A stretch of 64,000 nucleotides of DNA from Acanthosepion pharaonis (GCA_903632075.3 CAHIKZ030004545.1:127001-191000), one strand, 5' to 3'; counted from the first letter of the stretch, positions 48,494-60,009 are shown. Notes: a model not told the origin generated them from the sequence alone. A program made the numbers and translations.

Positions 48494-48859
48494 CATGGTG
48501 ACCCCAAAAAACGGGAACTTTTTAACAATCCAATAAAACCAAGAGTGATGGAAGAAAAATATTTTATTCATAGTAATTGAAACCTTAAAACATGCCATTT
48601 AAGAAACAATAATGGAATTTTCATTTTTTAAAAATTACGTCCTGTAGATAGCGTCCTCCTGTACGAATGCATTCTTGAAATCTGCTGTTGAGATTCCTCA
48701 TTGACTGCTGCAACATCTCAGCTGGGATACTGTGAATTTCATCTTGAATTCTAAATGGCGAAATGTTTACTTGCTCAAGGTCACTGTCTCGCAGTGTTGC
48801 CACTTTCTCATGTCTGGCAATACGCACTTCAAAAATTCCCATTTTTTGGGGTCAGCCTA
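48494..48859 (-). mobile_element. 366-bp deleted transposon with transposase C-terminus
   Basis: Terminal inverted repeats GGTGACCCCAAAAAACGGGA (left) and GCTGACCCCAAAAAATGGGA (right, complemented) are flanked by TA (48,492-48,493 and 48,860-48,861). On the minus strand a 73-codon frame (48,842-48,621) reads EQVNISPFRIQDEIHSIPAE then MLQQSMRNLNSRFQECIRTG and GRYLQDVIFKK. This is the C-terminal helix typical of DUF4817/Tc1-mariner-type transposases. The catalytic triad is deleted, so it is non-autonomous. Confidence 0.8.
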
Positions 48860-48929
48860 TATAAATGAATATGTCCTGCCCCAAAACTTTATACATATAA
48901 TCAGTTTATTTGAGCATGTTTCTTTTCAA

Positions 48930-49042
48930 TAAGAGGAAGATATATTCCTGTCTTTTCCAAGGGTATTGTAGCAAAATGAACGAAACGATTTGAACTCGGC
49001 ACACTGATTATACTTATCACGCAGATAACCGTTACATACCCG
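48930..49042 (-). mobile_element. Diverged head of the long SINE-like element
   Basis: On the minus strand ACGGTTATCTGCGTGATAAG, a B-box-like GAGTTCAAATCG and an ACCCTTGGAAAAGACAGG block follow the head order of the 33.4-kb element. Confidence 0.45.
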
Positions 49043-49495
49043 TATATTTTAATGTACTGTACATTCCACGTCATAAGCATTTATAAAAATATTTAACTAA
49101 TAATTAGTTTTCATTTTGCATTTAATATTGCTATATAATAATAAAGAAATAAATTATCAGTTTTCAAATCAAACTGTTTAAATAATCGGTGATATTAATG
49201 TAGGAATTTTATGGAAACACTTCAAAGATTTCAATTCCTCTAATGGTTCCTATATCACGATACAGCTAATGCTAAGTGCATGTATGAGAAGCAAAAATAC
49301 AATATTTATATTTTTTTGAATATCTTAAAATATTATGAATAGATTTTAAAAGTTAACTTAAATTGTTTCCTCTTGATCTAAAATGATTTTTTAAAAATGC
49401 TGTTACGTCGTTCTAAGATCATTCAATCAAGCTGTGAATTTCCTTTAAAGATTATGGAGGAAGGAAAAGCAGCCAAGTAATATTGACAATTAAAA
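49043..49495. other. Unrecognised AT-rich spacer
   Basis: No feature is recognised. Confidence 0.4.
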
Positions 49496-50530
49496 GCGGA
49501 TTTTCTTTTAATTATTTCACCCCAAGCAAGGTGATAAAGTTATTACGACACAAGGGGGTTACTGAGAGTAAAAGAGAAGTCGAATACATTAGTTAGGAGA
49601 AAGGACAGAAAAAGAATAGGATTGGTTTTAGTTAGGTTTGTTTTACGTTATATCAACGTTAATGGGTTATTTAATACCGACAAGATTTTTATTCAAGGTA
49701 ATTTTTTTTTCATAAAAATATATTGATAGAGATATTTTTTCTCAAAAATGTATTGCTTTTATTAAAACCTATCTTTACACTTACATACTGATTTGAGTTT
49801 GGGGGTTAACTATTTGCCCATAGCTGGGACCCTAAAATGTGCTACCACCCTGGTTCAAAGTGGTATTGTGAACAGCAGCAATTAAGAGGTAGTTTCACAC
49901 CCCTCAAAACCTCTTGAAGAGAGGCCTTGCCACCGGATGTAGTTTATTGTCTAATCTAGGACGGAAAATAATAGGAATCTGGAAGACAGAAGATTGCAAT
50001 TAACGTTTCCTTTAAATTTTAGAAAATCGTAGTTGGCAGGTAATCGGAAGAGAGCTCCTAAGAAAAAAATGCGATAAAAGAAACTATTAGAATAGAACTT
50101 ACAGTTATATCTTGCTATTTCAACAGTAATATGACGGGACCTAATTGCCAATCAAGTAGTACGCTTAAATTCATGCGGTCGAGGTACCAAGTATGAAAAG
50201 CTCATCAGAACAACTTCAATTAAAATATTTATGAAAAAATAAATAAATAAAGAGAAGCCACGTCACAGTGTATGTGTGTGGGGGATTAGTGAATGAAGTC
50301 GAGATGCGAAGTCAGAACCGATAATATTACTGACCCTTCTTTGGACGTTGTCGAAAATATCGAGATATATTGCCGGAAAACCAAACCAGGTATGGCAGCA
50401 ATATTCAATGCACAGACGAATGATAGATTCATAAATGTTCAAGATGGATTCTGACGAAAACAATTGTCTGCTAGGACACTGTGAAAAAAGCTTTTTAGCA
50501 TCAGACATGTTCATTTACTCAATCGATCCA
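49496..50530 (-). mobile_element. Jockey-like LINE C-terminus with full 3' UTR
   Basis: Coding on the minus strand: SILNIYESIIRLCIEYCCHT, FDNVQRRVSNIIGSDFASRL (50,460-50,290), then after a gap LAIRSRHITVEIARYNCKFY, NYDFLKFKGNVNCNLLSSR (to 49,955). The 3' UTR includes CTCTTCAAGAGGTTTTGAGG and GGGTCCCAGCTATGGGCAAA (49,835-49,816). Next come T/A-rich repeats equivalent to the ATTACCAG array, the TAACCCATTAACGTTG block (49,670), and the CACCTTGCTTGGGGTGAAAT end (49,540-49,520). It needs several frameshifts. Confidence 0.75.
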
Positions 50531-50873
50531 TTGAATTCTCTCATGTTTGGGGCAATTTTTGTCTAACACGTCTCAATACTCAAGAAATCATACGGAAGGG
50601 ATAATTAGGGAATTTTTCATGCAGTATCGTAATAAATTACGACAGAATGAAAGAGTTATCTATATAATTAACTGTTTGTTTGTTTTTTTACCATGATAAC
50701 AATAATATAATATTTTAAACTAATAAAACTATATTAGGACATTTAAAACGGACATTTTCAAAGTAAATATAAAAAATATAAAAAAGAATATAAAACAAAG
50801 GGGAAGGAAAAGCAAAGAAAACAAAATGATAACTCAACGTAAAATAGTTGATCGAAAAAATATAAGAAAATAA
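50531..50873. other. Unrecognised AT-rich spacer
   Basis: No feature is recognised. Confidence 0.4.
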
Positions 50874-51120
50874 ATGGCTCACCGGTTATCATCAGTTCAG
50901 ACCTTTACAAATTGGACATGCTCTGCAACTTTTACAAATCCTAGCAACCTTATTTCTTATGTGTTTCACACAGATATTTTTCCAAGAAATGTAATGTTAT
51001 GGGATCGGTTATCGCACCGGTGCTTTCCTGGACACTTCAGCCTTGACTTTTTTCATGCCAAGGATCAATACTTATTTATCTTACTTATTCTCATAACCTT
51101 AAATTACCAAGATTTTCTCT
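50874..51120 (+). pseudogene. LINE polymerase C-terminal relic
   Basis: Inside a 156-codon open frame (50,874-51,344), residues about 36-65 read IFPRNVMLWDRLSHRCFPGH and FSLDFFHAKDQYL. These match the FFPRT--LWNRLP---FP--Y-L--FK block ending LINE polymerases. The rest of the frame has no match. It is the longest plus-strand frame not made of a microsatellite. Confidence 0.6.
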
Positions 51121-51593
51121 TTCATTTATATCGCACGCTCAATCATCGCAATGAAGTGAGTGAACCGGAAAACTCTAGGTATTATATTACTTTTGAATGT
51201 CTTCTGGGAAATCTAAAGAACTCGGAGTGGGGACAAGGGAAAACAAGTACTAACCGCAACTTTCTTATACATGAGAGAGAATTTGAGTTGGTAGTAAATT
51301 CAAGAATTAAAAAAAAACATCAACAAAACTACGGCACAAAATAAATAACGAAATTGAAAGAGACTTAGATTTACGAAAAAAAATAATTAGAAATAATAAA
51401 AAAAATAATTAAAATAAAATAATAAAAAAAAATAAACCCTGGAATTAATATATGAACGAAAAAATATGGCTTTTCAGAAAAAAGCAATAGTTAGCAAATT
51501 TTATCCAGTTAAAAAAATATTGGCAGGTAGATAAGAATTTATTTTATTAGATTAAAAACAAATACATGAAAGAAAAATAGGAAAAAAAAATGT
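51121..51593. other. A-rich unrecognised stretch
   Basis: A-rich, with AAT/AAA low complexity at 51,360-51,440. Confidence 0.4.
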
Positions 51594-52965
51594 TCATCCT
51601 GTACAAAGCCTAAGATCCATTCTATGTAGAGAGTTGTAGTGTATTAGACAAAGTTTATGGGAATATGTGGGGGGAAATAACGGATGACCCTAGATTTAAG
51701 TATTTATGTTTAAAATAGTCGAGGAAACATCCTCTTGGGAGTCGGCCCCAAAAAGAAGCGGATCATCGGAAGATGCGACTCGAGTAGGGCATATATTTCA
51801 CGAATGGAATACGAAGAAAATAAGAGAGTTTCGCTACAATGGGTGGGACATGGCCGTCCTGTCTGTGAATGTTATGACTGATGAAACTAAGTAGTGTAGT
51901 CCATCTGAATATTTTCCATGGATATAAATGCATAGCAACGAGAGGCTTGCCACGTTTCGTCTGTGAGAAGGACAGTAGAATAGAAAACAAATCCATCACA
52001 CACAAGGATGCGGAGTCACTCTGGGACGATTTCGAGACTAGGTAGTGAAGAGTGAGCAACTCCATTTTCGGCCTTATCTGACTCTTAAAATTAAGGATAG
52101 CAGGAGGTGTCAGGAACTTACTGGAGCGGTACAGGGAAGCCACTGTTTTCCAAGTATCTTTAGTGTTGAAACTTGACTAATGCATGGAATAATAATGCAA
52201 CACAAAATGTACTTAGAACAAAAGGTATTGAAACAAGAAAGTGTACACAATATTTACATATAGTCTTTTGCATATTCCTGGTAAAAAAAGGAGAATGGAG
52301 AATGTGTTGACTGAGTCGCAGTCGGGCAGAGTCTCTGGTTGAATCTCTTGATTCCTCCACTCTCTTCCCAGTACCAACCATATTTATATGGTCGTTACTC
52401 CACTATGCAAATTAGGTGGATCCTCCCACAACATTTAGCGATTGAGAATTTGTATAAGTGCCACTTGAAATTTGGGTTTATCTTAAGTTCCAATAGGCGC
52501 CCAAAGCACGGGGGTTCTCTGAGAGAGCAACGGTCATCGCAAAGGGTGAACATTTAGGATCCGCTCTGTGATGATGGAACGTAACTAGCTTGGTTTTCGA
52601 GCCATTAATGTAACTAGTCAGTTTTTCCCTCACTGAGGTGTAAGAGCTCGGTCAAAAGAGAGATCAGCTGGCAAACAATGGTCATCTGGAGTTTTAGAGG
52701 TGCGCCCATATACCATCATCAGCGTAGATATTCACAAATGAACGGAGTATACTCCTATGCAGGTCATTTATGTAAAGTAGAAAGAGGTTTCTGCCGAGAA
52801 AAGAGCACGTGCATTGAGCCTCTGTTGATGCTCGCGGGACTGGCCGTTAACAACTTCTTTTGGGGACCTACCCATTATGAAAGACATGAGAAGAGACTTG
52901 TGCATAACCCTTTATGCCACACCTTTTCAAAGCCTTTGAACTATCTAATCGCCCTTGTGATGCAA
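51594..52965 (-). mobile_element. LINE with RT palm (YADD) and C-terminus, interrupted by a solo LTR
   Basis: The minus-strand order from 52,965 is AFERVWHKGLCTSLLSCLS (RT motif A region), RLNARALFSAETSFYFINDL, then IYADDGIW with an intact YADD box at 52,726-52,715, and SKTPDD. Tail pieces LVTLMARKPS and HLYKFSIAK reach 52,440. After the solo LTR the protein resumes with KDTWKTVASLYRSSKFLTPP at about 52,155, then AILNFKSQIRPKMEL. A 3' UTR with TAGGCTTTGTACAGG and an A-run ends at 51,594. A 126-codon frame (52,143-51,763) is still open but contains frameshifts relative to the family. Confidence 0.75.
52164..52433. mobile_element. Solo LTR, copy 2, inside a LINE
   Basis: The 270-bp element with TGTTG...CAACA ends is flanked by a perfect 5-bp duplication TTTAG (52,159-52,163 and 52,434-52,438). 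It aligns along its whole length with 47,886-48,153. The main difference is a replaced stretch near 52,283-52,297. It splits the polymerase relic of a minus-strand LINE between FSIAK and KDTWKT. Confidence 0.85.
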
Positions 52966-52977
52966 AGTATTTAAGAT

Positions 52978-53105
52978 TTAAAAAAAAAACGACAGAAGAT
53001 TACTGATACTGCACTTAACCTTTTTAAAGATCATAGTTGACAGGACATAAAGAAGCCGGAAGAAAGATCCATAGGTGAGAAGTGATAGCGAAGAAACTAA
53101 CGCAG
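52978..53105 (-). pseudogene. Jockey-like C-terminal scrap
   Basis: Minus-strand SFFAITSHLWIFLPASLCPV then NYDL and FKKVKCSISNLLS match the very end of the jockey-like polymerase seen at 58,140-58,060. It directly abuts an RT fragment in the opposite orientation. Confidence 0.6.
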
Positions 53106-53800
53106 GTCTGGCTCCGTCCTTGGTCCTACTGTATTTGTAATTTTCATTAATGACCTCCCTGAAGACTTCATCTTTCAACTTGGTAACTACGCTGACAGAA
53201 CAACAATTTACACCTGCCTCGATAATAAGGCTTATCAGTCCGACAATTTCAAAATGGCAACCAATGTCCAAAACTATCTGAAGTAAATCGAACTTCTTAA
53301 GTTAAAAAAAAAGCATTCATTCTATTCAGACTAGACGTAAAAACAAGATAGTATAAGGCAAATCATATAAGGGTGACTATAGTTATATGACTAAACTGGA
53401 ATTTCGTTCCTTGTGCCTGATTTGTGACGCGTTATCCACAATAGACACGTTCCCAACGATATATGATGCTAACTCAAAACATAACGATTTTCTTTACTCC
53501 TGATATGTTGCTTTGACTGTTGTAGAATTCAAGTGTCTTTAAGACACTTGAAATTGACTGTCGCAGAATGCAAGACCACTTTAATTTGACGTTTGTAGAA
53601 TTCAAAGTTAGTGTATCCCTCATTCTTTGACAAGCCGGAAAACACACCGTCTCCGGTTTATCGTCTTCCAATCAGTCGATAGGTCCGCTAGCTTCATTGA
53701 ATAATGCCAATCTTAACTAACTAGAACAAAATATGACCTCCTAATCTTAACACCGCCAAAACTAAATTTCCCTCAATTAATAATTTGACAGACCCCTCTC
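53106..53800 (+). pseudogene. Jockey-like RT fragment interrupted by the 405-bp repeat
   Basis: Plus-strand pieces at 53,106-53,285 correspond to the better preserved copy at 55,646: LVLLYL-like sequence, IFQLGNYADRTTIYTCLD-like sequence, and MATNVQNYLK. The catalytic box reads YADR (53,188-53,199), losing the second Asp. After the 405-bp insertion, ILTPPKLNFPQLII at about 53,746 continues the polymerase. Confidence 0.6.
53311..53715. repeat. 405-bp repeat, copy A
   Basis: Starts AAGCATTCATTCTATTCAGA and ends near GAATAATGCCAATCTTA. It matches 58,795-59,199 with about ten mismatches and equal length. It contains three diverged units of a 32-33-bp GTAGAATTCAA minisatellite and a perfect palindrome-like hairpin at 53,530-53,550. 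No target-site duplication or TIR was found. The 65-codon minus frame conserved in both copies has no known domain. Confidence 0.8.
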
Positions 53801-53802
53801 TG

Positions 53803-54760
53803 AAAGCATCCATTCAGTTTTGGAGGCAGTATGTTTAAAAAGGATGAAATGGCGGTGATTCTACGTGAATTAGAGGATATCTGGACCGAGACGATCGAAA
53901 TCATTACTGCCTATCCCACCAAGAGGTTGTTCTTTCTGAGGTGCCCACCATTATCGATTTTATCTTGACTGCTAGCCTTCTTAAGTTCAAAACTTTTTGT
54001 TTTTAGCCTTCTCGGGTTATAATATATATATTATAATTGTGGTTAATTTGAGAAATGTCTGCAACAAATCCAAAGGTGGTCAAAGTCTGACTAATCGATT
54101 CTTGCTGGAATACTTTCTTGGGTAGAAAATATTTAAATCTAGAAAGCATCCCTTCAGTTTTGGAGTCAGTATGTTTAAAGTAGGATGAAATGGCGACAAC
54201 TCTACGTGAATTAGACGATATCAGGACCAAGCCGATCGAAATCCTTACTGCCTATCCATCAAGAGGTTGTTCGGTTTGAGGCGATCAACAAATTTCTTAT
54301 TGATTAAATCTTCAAAACGTTTGCCAAAGACACTGGTGAGGCCGATGGGTCTATACAGTGAGAAAGATGAGTACTCACCCGCATTTTTTAAAACAAAGTT
54401 CACTCTTGACATCTCCCACGGATATGATAAGGATTTCTCCTTCAAGCATCGTTCAAGGATTCTTTCTCTTTCAAGCAAAATTAATATTCTTAATATTCCC
54501 ACCATTATCGATTTTATCTGAACTGCTAACCTTTTTAAGTTCAAAACTTTTGATAAGTTTTTAGCCTTCTCAGGTTATAATATATATTATAATTGTGATT
54601 AATTTGAGCAATGTCTGCAACAAATCCAAAGGTGATCAAAGGCTGACTAATCGGTTCTTGCTTGAAATCTTTCTGGAGTAGAAAACGCTTAAATCTAGAA
54701 ATCACCCATTGAGTTTTGGAGGCAGTATGTTTAAAGAAGGATGAGATAGCGGCGATTCTG
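53803..54760 (-). repeat. Tandemly duplicated jockey-like LINE segment
   Basis: Unit 1 begins at 53,803, unit 2 at 54,143 and a partial unit 3 at about 54,699. Each starts AA(A/T)C--CC-TT-AGTTTTGG. Unit 2 is about 556 bp and keeps an RT piece missing from unit 1. On the minus strand it reads ERCLKEKSLSYPWEMSRVNF, NAGEYSSFSLYRPIGLTSVF and GKRFEDLINKKFVDRLKPNN (54,544-54,250), a classic early RT block. Unit 1 is shorter by roughly 215 bp. Confidence 0.75.
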
Positions 54761-55260
54761 TCATGTATGATCTGAAACTGTCCCAGTAGGCTTCCGTATG
54801 CCGAAAAATCTTTCTATGGAACGGCACATCAAAGGATGACTTTATTTTGCCATCAACTTTGACACTGATAGTGAATGACCTGAAGACCCCGGGAAACGTG
54901 TAAAACTTCTGCAAAACATTTTTCAGTGCAGAATGCGAGGAAGAAGTCAAGGTGTTTCGCCCACGGGTGGGCTTGTCAATGATCTATGTCAGCTCGAAGG
55001 CGACGGTGAAGTCTCGGCAGTATCTGCCTTCGTGATCGGTCTTGTTCGAGTGGACCAAATACTCCCTGCAGTGTATATCGAATTTACCACAGATATGAAA
55101 GCTAGCTGAGAGACATTCAGTTAGGACAGCAATCGTCTCAGTTACACAGTCGAACATTACAGTTCCGACATCCTGAGGACTATGCAGATTGAAAATGTAA
55201 GCCACACGGAAGCACATATACGGAAGATCATGGCCTTCATTTTGGCGGGTAGTGACTCCA
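54702..55260 (-). pseudogene. Jockey-like LINE endonuclease C-terminal part
   Basis: Minus-strand frames at 55,217-54,984 and 54,950-54,702 read FNLHSPQDVGTVMFDCVTET, then YLVHSNKTDHEGRYCRDFTV and AFELT. They continue ALKNVLQKFYTFPGVFRSFT and VPFHRKIFRHTEAYWDSFRS. The HSN-TD-EG--CRDF block sits after the GDFN motif of the APE-type endonuclease. The second frame is the linker to RT, which continues into the tandem unit at 54.5 kb. Confidence 0.75.
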
Positions 55261-55640
55261 GAACGTTATATTAGACAAAGTTTAGTATAAAAAGATACTA
55301 TGTCAGAAAAAAAGTGCTGAAAAGTTTTCGGCCGCCCACACATGCATAAAATTTGGCCGCATTAATTTTTCAATATTCCTTTTAGTCAAACCAAGAACTT
55401 TTCAACACCGCACGTACAGACGCTGATTTATGGCCGTGCTTTCGTATGAAAGTATATTTTTGCTTTTGTGAATAGAATACATTGCAGGTATAAATGCATC
55501 CATATTCCATGTTGATTTCTATGAAAGCAAATATAGTTAGTGTTGAAACCGAGCTCTCTCGCCTACTGACACACCTCATTACCATGCCCGCAAAAACGGT
55601 TTAATTTACTGAAACATGACGGTAAAACAGTAATCAAATC
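55261..55640. other. Unrecognised spacer
   Basis: No gene is recognised. A 67-codon minus frame has no motif. Confidence 0.35.
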
Positions 55641-56071
55641 ATGAAATGAGAGGTATCGTGAAAAGTCACTCATCTACAACCTTTCGTACTAACGCAGGTC
55701 TCCCTCAGGACTCCGTCCTTGGTCTTACTGTATTTGTAATTTTCATTAATCACGTTTCTGATGACGTCAACTCTCAACTTGGTATCTACGCTGACAAAAC
55801 AACAATTTACTTCTGCCTCGATCGTAACAATTTCAAAATTGCAACCGATGTCCAAAATGACCTCAAATCCGTAGTTAAATAGTTAAATAGTTAATAGTTA
55901 AAATATGACTTCCTAATCTTAACACCGCCAAAACTAAATTTCTCTCAATTAATAATCAGACAGACCTCTCCCTGCTTTCCATCAGCATGGCTGATGCTAT
56001 CCTCAGGCTCACGTTTACTCTTGATATAAATCCATTGCTAGGTTAGCAGCTAAGAAGAGGTGAGAAAATTT

Positions 56072-56101
56072 TACTATGTAAATTAGGTGGATCGTACCAC
56101 A

Positions 56102-56104
<3 letters not shown>
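56072..56104. mobile_element. 3' fragment of the LTR family
   Basis: ACTATGTAAATTAGGTGGAT and GTACCACAACA match the last 33 bp of the solo LTRs. The rest is missing, and (TA)n follows immediately. Confidence 0.65.
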
Positions 56105-56501
<397 letters not shown>

Positions 56502-56960
56502 TCTACCATTCGCATATGATTAGAATATTGCTGCCACATATGGTCGGATGCCCCCTGTTATTAATCTTGAGCGCCTTGATAAGATCCAAAGAAGAATCTG
56601 CAATCTTATTGATCCTCATCTGGCAACCCGGCTTCAGTCACTTTCCCACCTACTTAAGGTTGCCTCTCGATGTCTATCCTTTCCTGGTAATTGTTCGTAT
56701 GAGCTCCTCGCTGTGGTACGTAGAGTTTTTGAATTTAACCGCAGCACTTGACTGGCGCCGTGATATCATCTATTTACAATGGAGCTGGCTAGATGTAACC
56801 GTAAATTCTATGCTAACAGTTTCTTTTCTCACACTTCTCGCTTGTGAAATTACCTTCTGACTTTCCAGCTATCGTTAATTTGCAGAGACTTAAATGCAAT
56901 GTCAATCGCTACCAACTGTCCACCAGATTGCTCTCTTCTCTTTCTGCTCATAATTAATGT

Positions 56961-57284
56961 TTTTGTTCCTAAATCTTCCACATCGTGTAACCCTTTGTGT
57001 TTTAGTTACATTGCTACCTGCTTGAGGGATTCCGATTAAAAAAGCAAGTCGTACAGCCATTTGCACTCTTAAAGGAGCCTTCTAAACATTGCAGTGTAGC
57101 TTTTATCTATTACACATGAGCTAAGCCACGCACTGTCATTACACAGATAATTTACAGACCTGACTCCGTACCAAATTGTTTTCCAGCTTCTCTGCTCCAG
57201 CCTAATTTTTATCTCTCTCACCGGATAAAGATAAAATGACAACAGATCTCTTTAAACATATAGATCATTTGGTTGTCTTAAAAA
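56961..57284. other. Unrecognised spacer
   Basis: Possibly LINE 3' UTR. No distinctive motif was found. Confidence 0.35.
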
Positions 57285-57560
57285 TTTATTAAAACAATTG
57301 CCATGAAAATATCTATAGAAAAGATGCATGACATCAACGTTGGAAAGAGATTGAAGTCTAGATGCCAGGTCATGCTAGATGAAGCATGTTGTATTAATTC
57401 GCTTCCCGACATAAGTGAATTCAACACCAGATCGGTTTGATATGTGGGTAGAAAAAAATCGTCAAGTTCCATCGGAACTTCTCTTTTATCAAGACTGGTA
57501 TCAAGAATTAACCATAATCTTACTCCTTCAGATCCACCTGAAAGTGGTTTCCCCCCCAAA
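57285..57560 (-). pseudogene. Jockey-like C-terminal fragment duplicated from 58.25 kb
   Basis: Minus-strand LASRLQSLSNVDVMHLFYRY then FHGNCFNKF. The first 90 bp (57,287-57,372) are nearly identical to 58,228-58,315, which points to a recent duplication or a shared subfamily. Confidence 0.65.
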
Positions 57561-57930
57561 AAAAAGTCCCCCCTTGAAATAGAAACACGCGTTTACTTTT
57601 ACTGGCCTCTAATAGGTCGGTAGCCATGTACCAGTAACATATTTTTTATAGAAACATATGTGTTGCATTTACATTCTACGACCAATAAATAAACAGTATA
57701 AACTGGAAATAATATTTTCCGACGAGTTTATTTTGCACGCTTGGGAAACAGTATATGAACAGCGCCTTACTAATGAGACAAAGGAAGCCAATCAGAATGG
57801 ATAATTCAAATTTACTCATATTACTACAGTTTTCCATATTTGCTATTCTCCAAAGTATACTTTTTGTTTACACAAAGTAGACGATTTCAGTGTCAAACTT
57901 TATTTGATAAATCATCATTACTACAAATGT
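57561..57930. other. Unrecognised spacer
   Basis: No feature is recognised. Confidence 0.4.
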
Positions 57931-58640
57931 TTTTTTTTTCTTAAATCATTTTACCCCAAGCAAGGCGATAAGAGATTATTAAGATGGAAAGAAAAGGAGA
58001 AAACGTTAGTGAGGAGAAAATCAATTTAAAGAACAAAATTCAGAACGACAGAAGATGTTGACTGATGTTGCACTTGACCTTTTTAAAGAACATAGTTGAC
58101 AGGACACCAAGAAGCCGGAAGAAAAATCCATAGGCAACAAGTGATAGCGAAGAAACTATTAGAATAAGACTTATATTTTTTTCTACAGTAAAAAGATGAG
58201 CCCTACTTGCTAATCAAGTACTGCGTGCAAATTTATTAAAACAATTGCCATGAAAATATTAATAGAAAAGATGCATGACATCAACGTTGGAAAGAGATTG
58301 AAGTCTAGATGCCAGGTCAAGACCGATAACTTTGCAGATTTTTCTTTGGGTTTTAACAAGAATCTCGAGATCTATAGAACGAGAAGTAGACAATATTTGA
58401 CAGCGATATTCAGTGCACGGACGAATAGTAGATTTATAAATGTGCAAAATGGTTTCAGTCTGGATAAATGATCTAGACAAGGTTGTATACTTAGCAACAG
58501 ATTCGATATAAACATTCTGTTTCATGTCAAGAGACCGAGAAGGCGCAATGACTTGCTTTCCTGAAAGGTTGTCGTCAGCCATACTGATAGAAGGTAAAAA
58601 TGGTTCTCTATGAAGACTAAAAGACAAGTTTCGTTTGAAA
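57931..58640 (-). mobile_element. Jockey-like LINE C-terminus and 3' end
   Basis: A 122-codon frame (58,627-58,259) reads HREPFLPSISMADDNLSGKQ, then ETILHIYKSTIRPCTEYRCQ, then VKTQRKICKVIGLDLASRLQ and SLSNVDVMHLFY. Shifted frames continue with YFHGNCF and the end FFKKVKCNIS near 58,060. The 3' end has CGCCTTGCTTGGGGTAAAAT (57,969-57,950) and an A-run near 57,940-57,931. The gene is truncated before the palm. Confidence 0.8.
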
Positions 58641-58794
58641 GAGGTTATAATTTACTGATAAAAATTATTTTCGAGATTGCTGCCAGATTTATTTTATCAA
58701 ACAACGTTTAAAAATGTGTAATTTAATCGCAAGTTGCTGCTTTTTTATCGCAATTCTGAGGTATTTTTACTATCTACGCCCGTTAAATAAAAAC

Positions 58795-59199
58795 AAGCAT
58801 TCATTCTATTCAGACTAGACGTAAAAACAAGATAGTATAAGGCAAATCATATAAGGATGACTATAGTTATATGACTAAACTGGAATTTCGTTCCTTGTGC
58901 CTGATTTGTGATGCGCTATCCACAATAGACACGTTCCCAACGATATATGATGCTAACTCAAAACATAACGATTTTCTTTACTCCTGATGTGTTGCTTTGA
59001 CTGTTGTAGAATTCAAGTGTCTTTAAGACACTTGAAATTGACTGTCGCAGAATGCAAGACCACTTTAATTTGACGTTTCTAGAATTCAAAGTTACTGTAT
59101 CCCTCATTCTTTGACAAGCCGGAAAACACACCGTCTCCGGTTTATCTTCTTCCAATCATTCGCTAGGTCCGCTAGCTTCATTGAATAATGCCGATCTTA
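58795..59199. repeat. 405-bp repeat, copy B
   Basis: Equal in length to copy A at 53,311 with about ten substitutions. It contains the same minisatellite units and the same hairpin (59,014-59,034). The flanks differ completely from those of copy A. Confidence 0.8.
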
Positions 59200-60000
59200 C
59201 CTGTCATCCTGCTTTCTTCACACACCTCGGTACGTGCAGATGTGCCGATTCGATAGGGTTGTTTCGGGTTTCCCAAAAACGTTACGATGCTGTGATTGAT
59301 GATGACGTTTAGTGTGAACCCCTCTACGTACTCTGTGTACTGCAGACAAGATTGCGTAATTTCTGTCCGTGGCACTCGTAATTTTTGTCTCTTTCCGTCC
59401 AGACGCACGTCTGAATCAGGCTGGAATAATAACTCCTTCAATAAAATGCACAACATTGTTGATAATACTAACAACCGGTTGAATAAAATGTCTCTATTAT
59501 CTACTGTAAAATCAAGTTCTCCGGTACAGGATGGTAATTTGGGAAATGCAGTCTCAAAAACTAAGGTAATACGCAGCCACTGGACTCTTCCTCAAGTAAA
59601 AAAAGAATCCGTCGAATCTCTCTCAAGTCTTCGAATTAATAGCGAGAAAATCTAATCTTCCTCAGTTCTTCAAAGAAATAATCAGACGAATTGAGTGAGA
59701 ATCAATAGACTATCACGAGTGTGTCTGTTTTTGCTCTGCTCTCGGGAATTGTGAGTGCCCTCTTTCGCAATAATTATCTTAAGATCAATCCCAGACAGCT
59801 CCGAGCCGATACTCTGACTGTCGCTGTGTTTGTTTTCGGTCTGGCCACTGGAAGTGGGAAAAGAGCGAATCTCTCGCGACCTTCCTTGTAGGGTCGGAAT
59901 TCCCAACTGTGTGTGTCTAAGATTGACATTGCTATATCACATGTTTCCACCCGATCATCTAAATTCTTAGGAAACCTTGTTAAAAATACCATATGGTACT
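59200..60000. other. Unassigned region with overlapping open frames
   Basis: Frames of 119 codons (plus, 59,296-59,655), 98 codons (minus, 59,474-59,178) and 72-74 codons (minus, 59,682-59,992) overlap. None shows a domain that I recognise. It lies directly downstream, on the minus strand, of the LINE at 60-60.9 kb and may be its 3' part. Confidence 0.3.
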
Positions 60001-60009
60001 TTCTTTCTT

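Noticed and set aside
50874..51344. 156-codon plus-strand frame as a host gene
   Set aside because: Its only recognisable part is a LINE polymerase C-terminal block; the rest looks random.
59178..59655. Overlapping 119- and 98-codon frames on opposite strands as a novel gene
   Set aside because: No domain or repeat conservation, and they adjoin a LINE 3' side. They are left as unassigned.
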